The position numbers and the translations under genes were made by a program. This document shows positions 46,920 through 55,791 of a DNA stretch of 64,000 nucleotides, in pieces. The stretch comes from Mucilaginibacter galii. GTDB taxonomy: Bacteria > Bacteroidota > Bacteroidia > Sphingobacteriales > Sphingobacteriaceae. Location of the stretch: positions 124,001 through 188,000 of the forward strand of contig NZ_BMDO01000005.1 in assembly GCF_014635825.1 (NCBI RefSeq). Reading direction: 5' to 3'. Every line of letters begins with the position of its first letter. Within the stretch, counting starts at the first letter, position 1. The notes beneath the pieces were generated by a model. It searched no databases and was not told where the DNA came from. It saw nothing but the letters and a program-made list of their open reading frames with translations.

Positions 46920-47762
46920 TCATAACAAGTTTAAGTAATCTTTAGGTATAAATTGTTTTTTAAAGTGAATAGGGTCCTGATATAAACTATCGGGCTTGAA
47001 AACGATACCGTTAAAATATATTTTCATTTGAGCTTCAAGTCCTACTTTCCTAAATTCAAACAATGCCCGTTTGTAATTCTGTATCTCTTTTGTGTTAGCT
47101 TTTTTTATGGGAGGGCATTTGATATCCAATACTATAGAATATCGAGCACATAATTCTTTGATTTTAAAAAGATAATCATTTGAGATTGGTGACAGTAATT
47201 TATAAGCATGTTGACCATTATTTTTCGGATATTCCGGTGACCAGTTGGTGTTTAAAATACATGGAAGCTGGCTAAGGTAGTAGAAAGGCACCTTATGAAT
47301 TTGCGATAAAGTGGCTTGATTGTAATTAATTATATAGTTCTTCTTATAAAAAGGTTTTAAAAAATATTGGAATGTGAAAACCTGATCAAGATTATTACCA
47401 AAAGACCCTGGCGTGATTATTAAGATGATAGTCTTTGGTAACTGATCAATATTGCGTTCTATGAAATTTTTTACCAGAATATATTGACCAGCCATTGAGA
47501 TCGCTTGGTTAGTAGTCAAAGAAAAAATGTCATCGTTATAAGTGTCATTGTCATAAAGCTGTTTGCCTACACTATCGCCAATTATCAAAACCCTCACTTT
47601 TTTTCTAATCTTACTTTTCTTTAGAGAAACATATACTTCTCGGCCGTTAACCTCTTTTTCATATCCATGGGTATAATAAGAAAGAAGGCTTTGTGCCGAT
47701 ACCAGTGGAAATGCGATCAGGCTAAAGATCAGCAACCGTTTTAGAAAGTGATTTAAAGACAT
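46920..47762 (-). CDS. SGNH-like protein partner of the MBOAT acyltransferase
   Basis: 280 residues with an N-terminal membrane or signal segment (LLIFSLIAFPLVSAQ). RVLIIGDSVGKQLYD provides a GDS-type nucleophile motif and the C-terminal YQDPIHFKK an Asp-x-x-His pair. It starts 8 bases after the MBOAT gene, so the two form an operon. This pairing is seen in systems that move acetyl groups across the membrane to secreted glycans (AlgI with AlgJ/X and similar), with the SGNH protein performing the periplasmic step. The sequence is AT-rich and divergent, so the catalytic assignment is tentative. Substrate unknown. Confidence 0.7.
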   Translation of the reverse strand: MSLNHFLKRLLIFSLIAFPLVSAQSLLSYYTHGYEKEVNGREVYVSLKKSKIRKKVRVLIIGDSVGKQLYDNDTYNDDIFSLTTNQAISMAGQYILVKNFIERNIDQLPKTIILIITPGSFGNNLDQVFTFQYFLKPFYKKNYIINYNQATLSQIHKVPFYYLSQLPCILNTNWSPEYPKNNGQHAYKLLSPISNDYLFKIKELCARYSIVLDIKCPPIKKANTKEIQNYKRALFEFRKVGLEAQMKIYFNGIVFKPDSLYQDPIHFKKQFIPKDYLNLL

Positions 47763-47770
47763 ACTTTAAA

Positions 47771-49201
47771 CTAAAATTGAAAATAAATAAAACCTTGCTT
47801 TGCTCCGGCAAAGTAACATATAAAGTAAATTAATAATATGTAGATAGCCCACCTCACCACTTGAAATCTCAATCTGTCTATAGCCAGTCCGTGTAGTTTA
47901 CGTCGCTGTATCCATTCTATGAATATCAGCAGTACAATAAATTTGAACAGCATGTTGCTAAAAAGTTCCGGCTGAGTAAATAGAGATACCGAAAATATAC
48001 GTGTAATATAAGTTATAGCTTGTGCAATGCTGTTAGCTCTAAAGAAGATCCATCCGATCGTTATGAGCAAGAAAGTTCCGATCATTTGCGCACCTTCTGT
48101 CAAAGAAGGCAATCTGCTACCTTCGGCAACTATAGTTGTATGCTTCCTGTTTTGGCCAGTAAGTAACAATGGAAGAAATAGTATTCCGTTGAAAAGTCCC
48201 CATGCCAAAAATGTCCAATTAGCACCATGCCAAAAACCACTTATAAGAAACATTGCCAACGTATTACGAACCTTTTGCCATTTGCTTCCACGGCTACCTC
48301 CCATAGGTATATAAACATAATCGCGAAACCAACTAGATAATGATATATGCCAGCGCCTCCAAAATTCGGCAATACTTCTTGAAAAGTATGGATAAGAGAA
48401 ATTACGAACAAGTTCGATGCCGAATAACCGGGCAGTTCCCAAAGCAATATCGGAATATCCCGAGAAATCACAATATATTTGGAAACTGAAAAGAATAGCG
48501 CCAAATAGTAAGGTGCTTCCGTGGTATCCAGCAGGATTGTTGAATATTGTATTAACGATTGACGCACATTGATCAGCAATAACTACTTTCTTGAATAGGC
48601 CCCACAAAATCTGTCGCAGGCCATCAGTTACTTTACGATAATCGAATTTACGTCCCACTTCAATTTGTGGTAACAAATGTGTGGCCCGCTCAATAGGTCC
48701 GGCAACTAAGAGCGGGAAGAAACTAACGAATAAAGAATAATTGATAAAGTTAGATGTTGGCCGTGCCCTTTGGTGATAAATATCAAACACATAAGAAAGA
48801 CCGTGAAAAGTATAAAAGGAAATACCAACTGGTAACACAATCTCTAGCGTCCATGCATTTATATGTACACCGGCTGAGGAGAGCGCCGTCTCTAAAGACA
48901 ATGCAAAAAAATTGAAATATTTGAAAGTGGCTAAAAAGCTTAAGTTAATTATCACACTGATGTATAACCAAGCTTTCTTACTTTTATGAGTCTTCGACTG
49001 ATAAATTTTTAGGCCTGAGAAAAAATCAAGCGCAGTAGAAAAGATAAGCAGAAGTAGAAATCGAGAATCCCACCAACTATAAAATACGTAACTTGCTACT
49101 AGAAGAATAATGTTTTGTATACTCAGGCGGCTTTTATTGAGCCAGTACAAAAGGAAGACAATTGGTAAAAATATCGCAAAAGCTATAGAGTTAAAAAGCA
49201 T
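47771..49201 (-). CDS. MBOAT-family membrane O-acyltransferase (AlgI-like)
   Basis: 476 residues with about 11 hydrophobic helices. Family signatures: MLFNSIAFAIFLPIVFLLYW at the start, LPVGISFYTFHGLSYVFDIY, FPLLVAGPIERA, FSGYSDIALGTARLFGIEL, and the central WRRWHISLSSWFRDYVYIPMGG with the catalytic-His segment ISGFWHGANWTFLAWGLFNG. It transfers acyl (usually acetyl) groups to a secreted or surface polysaccharide together with the adjoining SGNH protein. The pair is clearly more AT-rich than the surrounding genes and no glycan-synthesis genes accompany it. Confidence 0.93.
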   Translation of the reverse strand: MLFNSIAFAIFLPIVFLLYWLNKSRLSIQNIILLVASYVFYSWWDSRFLLLLIFSTALDFFSGLKIYQSKTHKSKKAWLYISVIINLSFLATFKYFNFFALSLETALSSAGVHINAWTLEIVLPVGISFYTFHGLSYVFDIYHQRARPTSNFINYSLFVSFFPLLVAGPIERATHLLPQIEVGRKFDYRKVTDGLRQILWGLFKKVVIADQCASIVNTIFNNPAGYHGSTLLFGAILFSFQIYCDFSGYSDIALGTARLFGIELVRNFSYPYFSRSIAEFWRRWHISLSSWFRDYVYIPMGGSRGSKWQKVRNTLAMFLISGFWHGANWTFLAWGLFNGILFLPLLLTGQNRKHTTIVAEGSRLPSLTEGAQMIGTFLLITIGWIFFRANSIAQAITYITRIFSVSLFTQPELFSNMLFKFIVLLIFIEWIQRRKLHGLAIDRLRFQVVRWAIYILLIYFICYFAGAKQGFIYFQF

Positions 49202-49357
49202 TGAGGCTTATAATAAAGGCCGAAGTTACAACTTTGGTCTCAGATATGTCGTTTAAACCATATCTGGAATAGTCTAATCAATCCATTAAAGAAAAATCAA
49301 TAATTATAGCGCAAGAAAAGCAACTTGAGATGGTCTTTCTAAACCCACCGCAAACAA

Positions 49358-49388
49358 AAAACCCCTCAGAAGTGAATCTGAAGGGTTT
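49358..49388 (-). terminator. Terminator after tRNA-Val
   Basis: On the minus strand AAACCCTTCAGA pairs with TCTGAGGGGTTT (one G-U), 6-base loop, followed by TTTG, beginning six bases beyond the tRNA 3' end. Confidence 0.75.
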
Positions 49389-49394
49389 ATGTAG

Positions 49395-49469
49395 TGGGAG
49401 CTACTGGGTTCGAACCAGTGACCCTCTGCTTGTAAGGCAGATGCTCTGAACCAGCTGAGCTAAGCTCCC
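49395..49469 (-). tRNA. tRNA-Val (anticodon UAC)
   Basis: Minus-strand cloverleaf of 75 bases. The acceptor stem GGGAGCT pairs with AGCTCCC and the discriminator is A. The D arm is GCTC...GAGC; the anticodon stem TCTGC/GCAGA encloses the loop CTTACAA with anticodon TAC; the T arm ACTGG-TTCGAAC-CCAGT is perfect. The CCA end is not encoded. UAC reads valine codons. Confidence 0.97.
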
Positions 49470-49572
49470 TTGGTTCGCTAAATTGCTTTAGCAGGGTTTG
49501 AGTTTTTCAACTCGTATATGTTGTCAGGCCTTATGTCAAACAATCAGGCTGCGTTCCCTTGTTTTGGGACTG

Positions 49573-49602
49573 CAAACATAGGGTCTTTTTTTATTTTGTC
49601 AA
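49573..49602 (-). promoter_or_regulatory. Promoter of the tRNA-Val gene
   Basis: Minus strand: TTG (complement of 49600-49602), a 19-base spacer, then TATGTTTG (complement of 49573-49580). This is the closest match in the window to the Bacteroidota TTG-N19-TAnnTTTG promoter. It predicts a leader of about 95 bases before the mature tRNA. Confidence 0.65.
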
Positions 49603-49723
49603 AATATTTTTCAAAAAAAATCAAAAGTGCCTGAAATGCATCTACTTAAAGTTTTTAAACATATTTGCCGCGAATAAAACATCTTATGGTTGTAGCCTGT
49701 TATCTTTTTAAATAAGAACTATT

Positions 49724-49993
49724 ATGACCGACAGCTTCAAAAATACCACTGATGGAAAATATGAATTTACCATCAATTACTCGGAAAGGGAATTAACCTG
49801 CCATGTTGAGCGTGAAGGCGACATCTTGCATTTACGCATCGATAATAATATAAACGCCGATTTGGAATTGCGCCCCGATGGTACTGCGGTTCAAACTTCG
49901 GGGCCTGAGTTACCTGAATCGAGTATTGATTATGTACGCCGTATGGTGTTAGATGAGGGTAATATGGATAAAGGACCCGGATCGGGCATATAA
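49724..49993 (+). CDS. Small hypothetical cytoplasmic protein
   Basis: 89 residues (MTDSFKNTTDGKYEFTINYS...), acidic, without signal or membrane segment. The predicted pattern is a short beta-sheet (YEFTINYSERELTCHVEREGDILHLRIDNN) followed by a helix (SSIDYVRRMVLDEGN) and a glycine-rich end. Codon use agrees with the neighbouring genes, so I take it as real. I do not recognise the family. It lies between the tRNA promoter and the AI-2E permease, 109 bases upstream of the latter. Confidence 0.6.
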   Translation: MTDSFKNTTDGKYEFTINYSERELTCHVEREGDILHLRIDNNINADLELRPDGTAVQTSGPELPESSIDYVRRMVLDEGNMDKGPGSGI

Positions 49994-50102
49994 GTATATG
50001 CGTGCTGGCAAGCAGGTATGATTAACGTCATTTCAACTTGTTATTTGTTCGTTTTGTGAAAGCAGGGTTTAATAGCCTTGCTTTTTTATTAAATTAAATA
50101 AT

Positions 50103-51191
50103 ATGCCGAATCTTTCCAAAGCCATTCGTTTATTACTGCTTTTTATCCTCTCTGTAGCTATTCTTTATTTTTCGGCATCGGTGCTTATTCCGCTTACTTT
50201 TGGCGGGGTTTTAGCCATGCTGTTGGTTCCGTTAAGCCGTTGGCTCGAAAACAAAGGTTTAAACCGGGCATTTTCATCAATTGTGAGCCTTTTTTTATTC
50301 GCCTTATTTATTGTAGGTCTTATTTTACTGCTTCACTGGCAAATAGGCGATCTGCTTAAAGATTTTTCAAAGTTACAGGAGCAGTTGAGCAAGCTGTTTG
50401 ATCAGGTGAAAGATTACGTGCGTTCGCAGTTTGGCATAACTACGCGTCAGCAGCAGCAAATTTTGAAAGAACAGCAATCGGGCGGAATGGAAGCTGCCGC
50501 CGGTATGGCCATTGGTACACTTACCACAACGTTAGGATTGCTTGTAAACACCGTGCTGGTGTTGGTATACGTATTCCTGTTCTTATACTTCCGGTCGCAC
50601 TTTAAAAACTTTGTACTCCGTTTAGTATCGGTACCCAATATGCCTTTGGCAGAAAAGGTAATGCACAAAGCCAGCCGGGTTACCCAACAGTATTTAAGCG
50701 GTTTAGGAATGATGATCGTGATGTTGTGGATCATGTATGGTATAGGTTTTACCATTGTAGGCATTAAGGGCGCCATATTTTTTGCCATACTGTGTGGTAT
50801 ATTGGAGATCGTCCCTTTTGCCGGAAATATAACGGGGACCTCTATTACCGTGTTAATAGCGTTTGCACAGGGCGGCAGTATTGATATGGTTATTGGCGTG
50901 CTTGTTACCTATGCCATTGTGCAGTTTACGCAAACCTATCTTTTAGAACCGCTGGTAGTAGGTAACCAGGTAAATATAAATCCACTGTTCACTATCTTAA
51001 TTATTGTAATAGGGGAGGCAATTTGGGGTATTGCGGGCATGGTGCTGGCTATACCGTTGTTAGGGATGTTTAAAGTAGTGTGCGACCACGTAGAGCCTCT
51101 TAAACCTTATGGGTATCTCATAGGTACACAAAACGCAAAGGAAGATAAGAGTATCTTTAAAAAAATCTTCGGCGGTAAGGAAGAAGATTAG
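50103..51191 (+). CDS. AI-2E-family transporter (PerM-like permease)
   Basis: 362 residues with seven to eight membrane helices. The family layout is clear: two N-terminal helices (RLLLLFILSVAILYFSASVL, VPLSRWLENKGLNRAFSSIV), a long amphipathic coiled region (LLKDFSKLQEQLSKLFDQVK), a helix cluster with FAILCGILEIVPFAGNITG, and the conserved TQTYLLEPLVVGNQVNINPL before the last helices. Members export autoinducer-2 or act as ion antiporters; the substrate here is unknown. It converges on recO with a four-base overlap of the stop regions. Confidence 0.9.
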   Translation: MPNLSKAIRLLLLFILSVAILYFSASVLIPLTFGGVLAMLLVPLSRWLENKGLNRAFSSIVSLFLFALFIVGLILLLHWQIGDLLKDFSKLQEQLSKLFDQVKDYVRSQFGITTRQQQQILKEQQSGGMEAAAGMAIGTLTTTLGLLVNTVLVLVYVFLFLYFRSHFKNFVLRLVSVPNMPLAEKVMHKASRVTQQYLSGLGMMIVMLWIMYGIGFTIVGIKGAIFFAILCGILEIVPFAGNITGTSITVLIAFAQGGSIDMVIGVLVTYAIVQFTQTYLLEPLVVGNQVNINPLFTILIIVIGEAIWGIAGMVLAIPLLGMFKVVCDHVEPLKPYGYLIGTQNAKEDKSIFKKIFGGKEED

Positions 51192-51913
51192 CCCAGCACT
51201 TCCTCCAACACTTCGTGCGAACGGATATAGCCGAAGCTTTCAATGTGCAACGCGAAATATTCAAGCAGGTGGTTAATGAGGTAGCGGCGCTCCTCATTGC
51301 TGATCCTGATAGCTACAAGATCGTCAAAACCACAACTGAGCAAGTTTCTGAAGATTTGGGTGTGTGGCGGTGACAGGTACAAGCTACTCTCGGGTTTGTA
51401 ACGGACAAATACTCCGTTGTGCATATCGAAGTAATCGGCGTCGGCGGTAGTTGCCATGCCGGGATAAAAGCCCAGGTAGCGTGTTAAACCCAGTAAAAAT
51501 ATCAAATGAAAATTAGCCAATCCCTCTTTAAGGTTATCCAGAAGTTCAACGCTATTAAAAACATAATCAAATAAACGCTCGTCGGCCGTTTGCTGTTTAA
51601 TGGCTTTATAGAGCACTTCATTTAAAAATAAGGCTATACTGCTTTTAACAACGTCGTAAGGGATGTGCGCCAACAAAGGCACGTTCTTTAATTCTTTAAT
51701 ACGCTGTACAGCTCCTGTATTTTTGTGATATACCACCAGGTCTAACAAATGCAGTGGTTGCACCATGTTACGGCCAATTTTTGCTCTTGGCTTTTTTGCC
51801 CCGTTGATGATGTATGATTGCAGTCCAAACTTTTCGGTAAAAACCTGCACTATTACGCTGGTGTCGCCGTAATCAGTTAGCTTCAAAACAATACCACGGG
51901 TTTTATGCAGCAT
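51188..51913 (-). CDS. recO: DNA repair protein RecO
   Basis: 241 residues, normal length. N-terminal OB fold (MLHKTRGIVLKLTDYGDTSVIVQVFTEKFGLQSYIINGAKK) and helical C-terminal domain (KSSIALFLNEVLYKAIKQQ, LIFLLGLTRYLGFYPG). RecO helps load RecA with RecR in recombinational repair. Its start overlaps the end of the diacylglycerol kinase gene by 11 bases, indicating coupled translation, and its stop overlaps the convergent AI-2E gene. Confidence 0.95.
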   Translation of the reverse strand: MLHKTRGIVLKLTDYGDTSVIVQVFTEKFGLQSYIINGAKKPRAKIGRNMVQPLHLLDLVVYHKNTGAVQRIKELKNVPLLAHIPYDVVKSSIALFLNEVLYKAIKQQTADERLFDYVFNSVELLDNLKEGLANFHLIFLLGLTRYLGFYPGMATTADADYFDMHNGVFVRYKPESSLYLSPPHTQIFRNLLSCGFDDLVAIRISNEERRYLINHLLEYFALHIESFGYIRSHEVLEEVLG

Positions 51914-52310
51914 GTGTTAGCAGGGTTACTATTTTGGGCAAAAAGATGATAACGCCGGTTATTAAAGCAAACAGCGCGGTAATAATCACCGCACCGGCAG
52001 CTACATCTTTTACATGACCGGCTTTTGCGTCATATCCCGGCGAGGCGAGGTCGGTCAGCATTTCTATAGCGGTATTCAAAAGTTCTACTACCAGTACCAG
52101 GGTAATGCACAGCATGATCCAACGCCATTCATCCATCGAAATTTTAAGCCACAGACCCATAAAAACGGCTGTAATAGTAGCCACTAAATGCACCCTGAAG
52201 TTTAATTGTGTGGCCGTAGCATACCTAATTCCCTTAAAAGCATAACCAAAGCTTCGCCAGAGTTTTATAAAACTATTGGAGTGTTCTGGCTTAAAGGGTT
52301 GGTTGGGCAT
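51903..52310 (-). CDS. Diacylglycerol/undecaprenol kinase (DgkA family)
   Basis: 135 residues. Cytoplasmic amphipathic start (SFIKLWRSFGYAFKGIRYATATQLNFRVHL), then three membrane helices. The signature VVELLNTAIEMLTDLASPGYDAKAGHVKDVAAGAV carries the E-x-x-N-T-A-x-E-x-x-x-D active site. It phosphorylates a membrane lipid alcohol (undecaprenol in many Gram-positive members, diacylglycerol in E. coli); which one here is not certain. It is upstream of and overlapping recO. Confidence 0.92.
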   Translation of the reverse strand: MPNQPFKPEHSNSFIKLWRSFGYAFKGIRYATATQLNFRVHLVATITAVFMGLWLKISMDEWRWIMLCITLVLVVELLNTAIEMLTDLASPGYDAKAGHVKDVAAGAVIITALFALITGVIIFLPKIVTLLTHAA

Positions 52311-52388
52311 GGTTAAAACTGAATGAACCGTGTTAGGGGCAAAGCTAAGATAAGTAATGCGTTGGCCTTGTACAAATTGCCTAAAAGC

Positions 52389-52422
52389 AAAAAGCCTCCC
52401 GAATTATTCCTGAAGGCTTTTT
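52389..52422 (-). terminator. Hairpin terminator after the single-domain response regulator
   Basis: On the minus strand AAAAAGCCTTC pairs with GGAGGCTTTTT (one G-U) with a 12-base loop, and the 3' arm ends in a run of T. It lies 17 bases after the response-regulator stop. Confidence 0.75.
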
Positions 52423-52439
52423 GTAGGGTTTGAAAGATG

Positions 52440-52817
52440 CTATGCTCTTTGCAATACATCATTAATGGTCTTCTCCAGTTCTTCCAGGTCAAAAGGTTTG
52501 GCCAAGTAAGTTTCGGCGCCGGCCTGATCGGCCAGTAACTGTATATCGCTATTAGCCGAAAAGTAAACTACCGGTATACTTTTTAAATTTTCGTCTTTTT
52601 TAAGTGTTTGCGTAGCCACTATACCGCCAACATCGGGTATCCAGTTATCCATTAAAATAACTACAGGCATTATTGGTGATACTTTTTCAGTGATATTATT
52701 GCAGTCTGTAAAAGTGTGTACTTCCCAGCCTTGTTCCTCTAAAATATATGCGCAAATAGACAAGATATCTTCGTCATCATCAAAAATGACGATCTTCTTT
52801 GCATAAGTGTTATCCAT
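52440..52817 (-). CDS. Single-domain response regulator
   Basis: 125 residues, receiver only. Acidic pocket in IVIFDDDEDIL, phospho-acceptor Asp57 in VVILMDNWIPDVGG, the switch Ser in VVYFSAN and the conserved Lys in TYLAKPFDLEEL. No output domain, so it would act by protein contact or as a phosphate relay. A minus-strand TAAGTTTG at 52836-52843 fits a -7 box about 20 bases before the ATG. It lies 100 bases downstream of the heme oxygenase gene on the same strand. No kinase is adjacent. Confidence 0.92.
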   Translation of the reverse strand: MDNTYAKKIVIFDDDEDILSICAYILEEQGWEVHTFTDCNNITEKVSPIMPVVILMDNWIPDVGGIVATQTLKKDENLKSIPVVYFSANSDIQLLADQAGAETYLAKPFDLEELEKTINDVLQRA

Positions 52818-52917
52818 AGGGTATTATGTGTAATACAAACTTACAATATATTTTGAGTTTGAATTTTAATTATTTATAAAATTATTAACTAATTTAATCA
52901 AAAGCGGGCGTTAAAAG

Positions 52918-53487
52918 TTAAGCCAAAGTACGTTGGGCCCAGTCTTTAAACCGTGCAAAAGTATAGTTGGCGGTGGTAACAACTTCTTCATTTTCCTGTG
53001 AAGAGGTACCTTGTTTATCTAAGGCCTCTTTAAAGATATTCCACATGGTTTCGGTATTATCGCCGTAACTGTTAAAAAATGATAAACCTGCGTTATCGGT
53101 TAAATGAAGCTGTTGAGCTATCATTTTACTAATGAACCTGCCACCCAGAGTAGATCCCTCTATCACATAAAGCGCTGCCATGGCCTGTAAAGTATTGCTG
53201 ATAGCAGGTAATGCTGAACCTGTAGCTAAGTTTTGCAGTGTGCCGCCTAATATATTAATATCATGTGCCAGGGAGGCCGATTTGCGGCGCTGATCATAAT
53301 CAGGGAAAATGCTTTTATCAAGGTACCGGTCAATTAATTTTTCCAGGCCGCCGAAGTAGCTGTAAAACAGTTGCAGCAGATCAATATAATCTTGCTTGCT
53401 GCGGATAGCTTTCATGCGGGCAACCAGTATTTTTTCTAATTGCTGATGATTGCTTAAGGTGTCTTTTTTTAATAAATCGGCGAGCAT
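52918..53487 (-). CDS. Biliverdin-producing heme oxygenase
   Basis: 189 residues, all-helical. The heme-oxygenase pattern is visible: LSNHQQLEK with His14 as probable proximal heme ligand, a YSYFGGLEKLIDRYL helix, and the distal-helix motif ALYVIEGSTLGGRFISKMI, typical of the bacterial (HemO/BphO-like) type. It cleaves heme to biliverdin, iron and CO, serving iron release or bilin supply. No bacteriophytochrome gene is present in the window, but a receiver-only gene follows on the same strand, an arrangement reminiscent of phytochrome operons without the photoreceptor. Confidence 0.87.
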   Translation of the reverse strand: MLADLLKKDTLSNHQQLEKILVARMKAIRSKQDYIDLLQLFYSYFGGLEKLIDRYLDKSIFPDYDQRRKSASLAHDINILGGTLQNLATGSALPAISNTLQAMAALYVIEGSTLGGRFISKMIAQQLHLTDNAGLSFFNSYGDNTETMWNIFKEALDKQGTSSQENEEVVTTANYTFARFKDWAQRTLA

Positions 53488-53560
53488 TTTTGGGTAGATA
53501 GATGTTTATAAAAGTTTGTTAAACCGCAAATAATCGTTAAAAAAGTTCAAAAAATTAGAT

Positions 53561-55102
53561 TTAATTACCTGCCCATCCTTCGCGGTCTAAACTGCGGAAC
53601 TGGATGGCCTCGGCCAGGTGTTCGATCTGTATATCGGGGCTGCCGGCAAGGTCGGCAATGGTGCGGGCAACTTTCAAAATGCGGTCATAAGCCCGTGCCG
53701 AAAGACCCAGTTTTTCCATGGCTTTTTTTAGCAGGTTTTGCCCTGCATCGCTGATCTTGCAAACCTCGCGTAGCACCTTGGTGGTCATCTGCGCATTGGC
53801 ATGCATATCGGTTTCGTTGCCGAAGCGGGCAATTTGTATATCGCGGGCTTTGATCACGCGGTCGCGGATGGCTTCACTCTTTTCGGCTATGCGTTCGGAG
53901 GTTAGTTCGTTAAAATTAACCGGTGTAACTTCCACATGCAGGTCTATACGGTCTAACAGCGGTCCCGATACCTTACTCAGGTATTTTTGAACCACGCCCG
54001 GCGGACAAACGCAATCTTTCTCAGGGTGATTATAATAGCCGCAAGGGCAGGGGTTCATGCTGGCTACCAGCATGAAGCTGGATGGGTAGTCGACCGTAAA
54101 CCGGGCACGCGATATGGTCACCCGGCGCTCTTCCAGCGGCTGGCGCATAACCTCCAGCACAGTGCGTTTAAACTCGGGTAATTCATCTAAAAACAAAACG
54201 CCGTTGTGCGCCAGCGATATTTCGCCGGGCTGCGGGTTGCCACCACCGCCCACCAAAGCTACGTCGCTAATGGTATGGTGAGGCGACCGGAACGGCCGCG
54301 TGGTTACCAAAGCATCGGCCGCGGCCAGTTTGCCGGCAACGGAGTGTATCTTGGTAGTTTCTAACGATTCCTGTAAACTCAGGGGTGGCATAATAGAGGG
54401 CATGCGCTTGGCCAGCATTGTTTTCCCTGCTCCCGGCGGACCGATCAATATTACGTTGTGTCCGCCTGCCGCGGCTATCTCCAATGCCCGCTTAATGTTC
54501 TCCTGGCCTTTTACTTCGCTAAAATCGCTGGCGTAATTGCACAGGCTGTTATAAAACTCCTCGCGGGTATTAACCAATGTTCTTTCGAGCGTGGTGTCGC
54601 CGCTAAAAAAGTCGACTACCTCTTTAATGTTCTCTATACCGTAAACCTCCAGGTCGTTTACAATGGCGGCTTCGCGGGCGTTTTGTTTGGGGAGGATGAA
54701 GCCTTTAAAACCTTCTTTACGGGCCTGGATGGCAATGGGTAATGCGCCTTTAATGGGCTGCAAGCCGCCGTCTAACGATAGCTCACCCATGATGATGTAC
54801 TTTTCCAGCTCGTCGCTTTGCAGCTGGCCACTGGCAGCCAGTACGGCCGTGGCAATGGTAAGATCGTATGCCGAACCCTCCTTGCGGATATCGGCAGGGG
54901 CCATATTGACCACCACCTGCTGGCGTGGCATTTTGTAGTTGCAGTTCTTGAGGGCCGATTCTATGCGGAAATAGCTTTCTTTAATGGCTACATCGGGCAG
55001 GCCTACGATGAAATATTTGGTACCGGCAGCAATGTTCACCTCCACGGTAATGGTGGTAGCTTCAATACCGTAAACCGCGCTGCCGAAAGTTTTTACTAAC
55101 AA
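53561..55102 (-). CDS. comM: YifB/ComM-family Mg-chelatase-like AAA+ ATPase
   Basis: 513 residues, full length. N-terminal Lon-protease-like domain (GLPDVAIKESYFRIESALKN, GELSLDGGLQPIKGALPIA), AAA+ core with Walker A GPPGAGKT at 221-228 and Walker B GVLFLDELPEF, the sensor region MNPCPCGYYNHPEKDCVCPPG with its four cysteines, and the C-terminal Mg-chelatase-like domain (LGLSARAYDRILKVARTIADL). ComM acts as a branch-migration helicase in natural transformation in other bacteria; here the role is inferred from family membership. Single gene. Confidence 0.93.
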   Translation of the reverse strand: MLVKTFGSAVYGIEATTITVEVNIAAGTKYFIVGLPDVAIKESYFRIESALKNCNYKMPRQQVVVNMAPADIRKEGSAYDLTIATAVLAASGQLQSDELEKYIIMGELSLDGGLQPIKGALPIAIQARKEGFKGFILPKQNAREAAIVNDLEVYGIENIKEVVDFFSGDTTLERTLVNTREEFYNSLCNYASDFSEVKGQENIKRALEIAAAGGHNVILIGPPGAGKTMLAKRMPSIMPPLSLQESLETTKIHSVAGKLAAADALVTTRPFRSPHHTISDVALVGGGGNPQPGEISLAHNGVLFLDELPEFKRTVLEVMRQPLEERRVTISRARFTVDYPSSFMLVASMNPCPCGYYNHPEKDCVCPPGVVQKYLSKVSGPLLDRIDLHVEVTPVNFNELTSERIAEKSEAIRDRVIKARDIQIARFGNETDMHANAQMTTKVLREVCKISDAGQNLLKKAMEKLGLSARAYDRILKVARTIADLAGSPDIQIEHLAEAIQFRSLDREGWAGN

Positions 55103-55230
55103 GTTATCAGGGTTATGAATGAAGCTTTAAAGATATTAATTATTGCATAAATGCCGCAAGCAATGTAAACTCGGCCAAACACTTAAACGCCGTTGGTATG
55201 TTGTGTTTACTTTAGCCTTATTTATCGCCT

Positions 55231-55650
55231 ATGAAAACCAGTGTACTATTTTATGTGCTTAGCGTTTGGTTAACCAGTGTTATCCTGTCGCCCGTAATAG
55301 TATCGCTATACATGTCGTGGGCAGAAAACTCACCTCCCGATGCCGAGCTGGTACCGTTGATGCTCATGTGGGGCGGGGCGTTATCCGTACCGAGCCTCCT
55401 TATTTTAGGGATGCTTTGCCATTACTTGGTGCACCGTAAAAACAATGTTAAGGATGTAAAAATATGGCTAACCATCATTGGCATAGTACTTACCTATGCC
55501 CCGTTTTGGGTTTTAAACGCTTTCAGCTTTGCCGATAATAGCGGAGCTACTGTATTGTTTTGGCCTTATGGCGTAACTATTGTGGCCGGGATATGGTTTT
55601 ATAAGTTGAAAGGTGTGGGCGAATTGAGGACTGATGAAGCCCGGGGTTAG
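55231..55650 (+). CDS. Hypothetical four-helix membrane protein
   Basis: 139 residues with four hydrophobic segments (about 4-28, 43-66, 78-100, 107-125) and a short charged C-terminus. The first segment and loop read VLSVWLTSVILSPVIVSLYM then SWAENSPPDAE. I do not recognise the family. Codon use and base composition are like the housekeeping genes to its left and unlike the AT-rich genes that follow. The 140-base gap after it contains no clear terminator. Confidence 0.65.
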   Translation: MKTSVLFYVLSVWLTSVILSPVIVSLYMSWAENSPPDAELVPLMLMWGGALSVPSLLILGMLCHYLVHRKNNVKDVKIWLTIIGIVLTYAPFWVLNAFSFADNSGATVLFWPYGVTIVAGIWFYKLKGVGELRTDEARG

Positions 55651-55791
55651 CAAATAGAAGCGATTGGTGCTAAAAAGTTCTTCAAACCGTTGATAAGTAT
55701 ATTCTGATAGTATTTTAATTTGAGATATTTAGGTAGATCTCATCGCAATTGATCTTTGTGAACATTCAACTTTCTTTACTACTTTTAGTTA

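Noticed and set aside
46455-49469. Genomic island inserted at tRNA-Val with attachment-site duplication
   Set aside because: I saw no second copy of the tRNA 3' end and no integrase or transposase; only composition and position hint at transfer.
51188-51191. Four-base overlap of AI-2E permease and recO as a regulatory antisense switch
   Set aside because: Convergent gene ends commonly overlap by a few bases and no hairpin or antisense promoter is visible.
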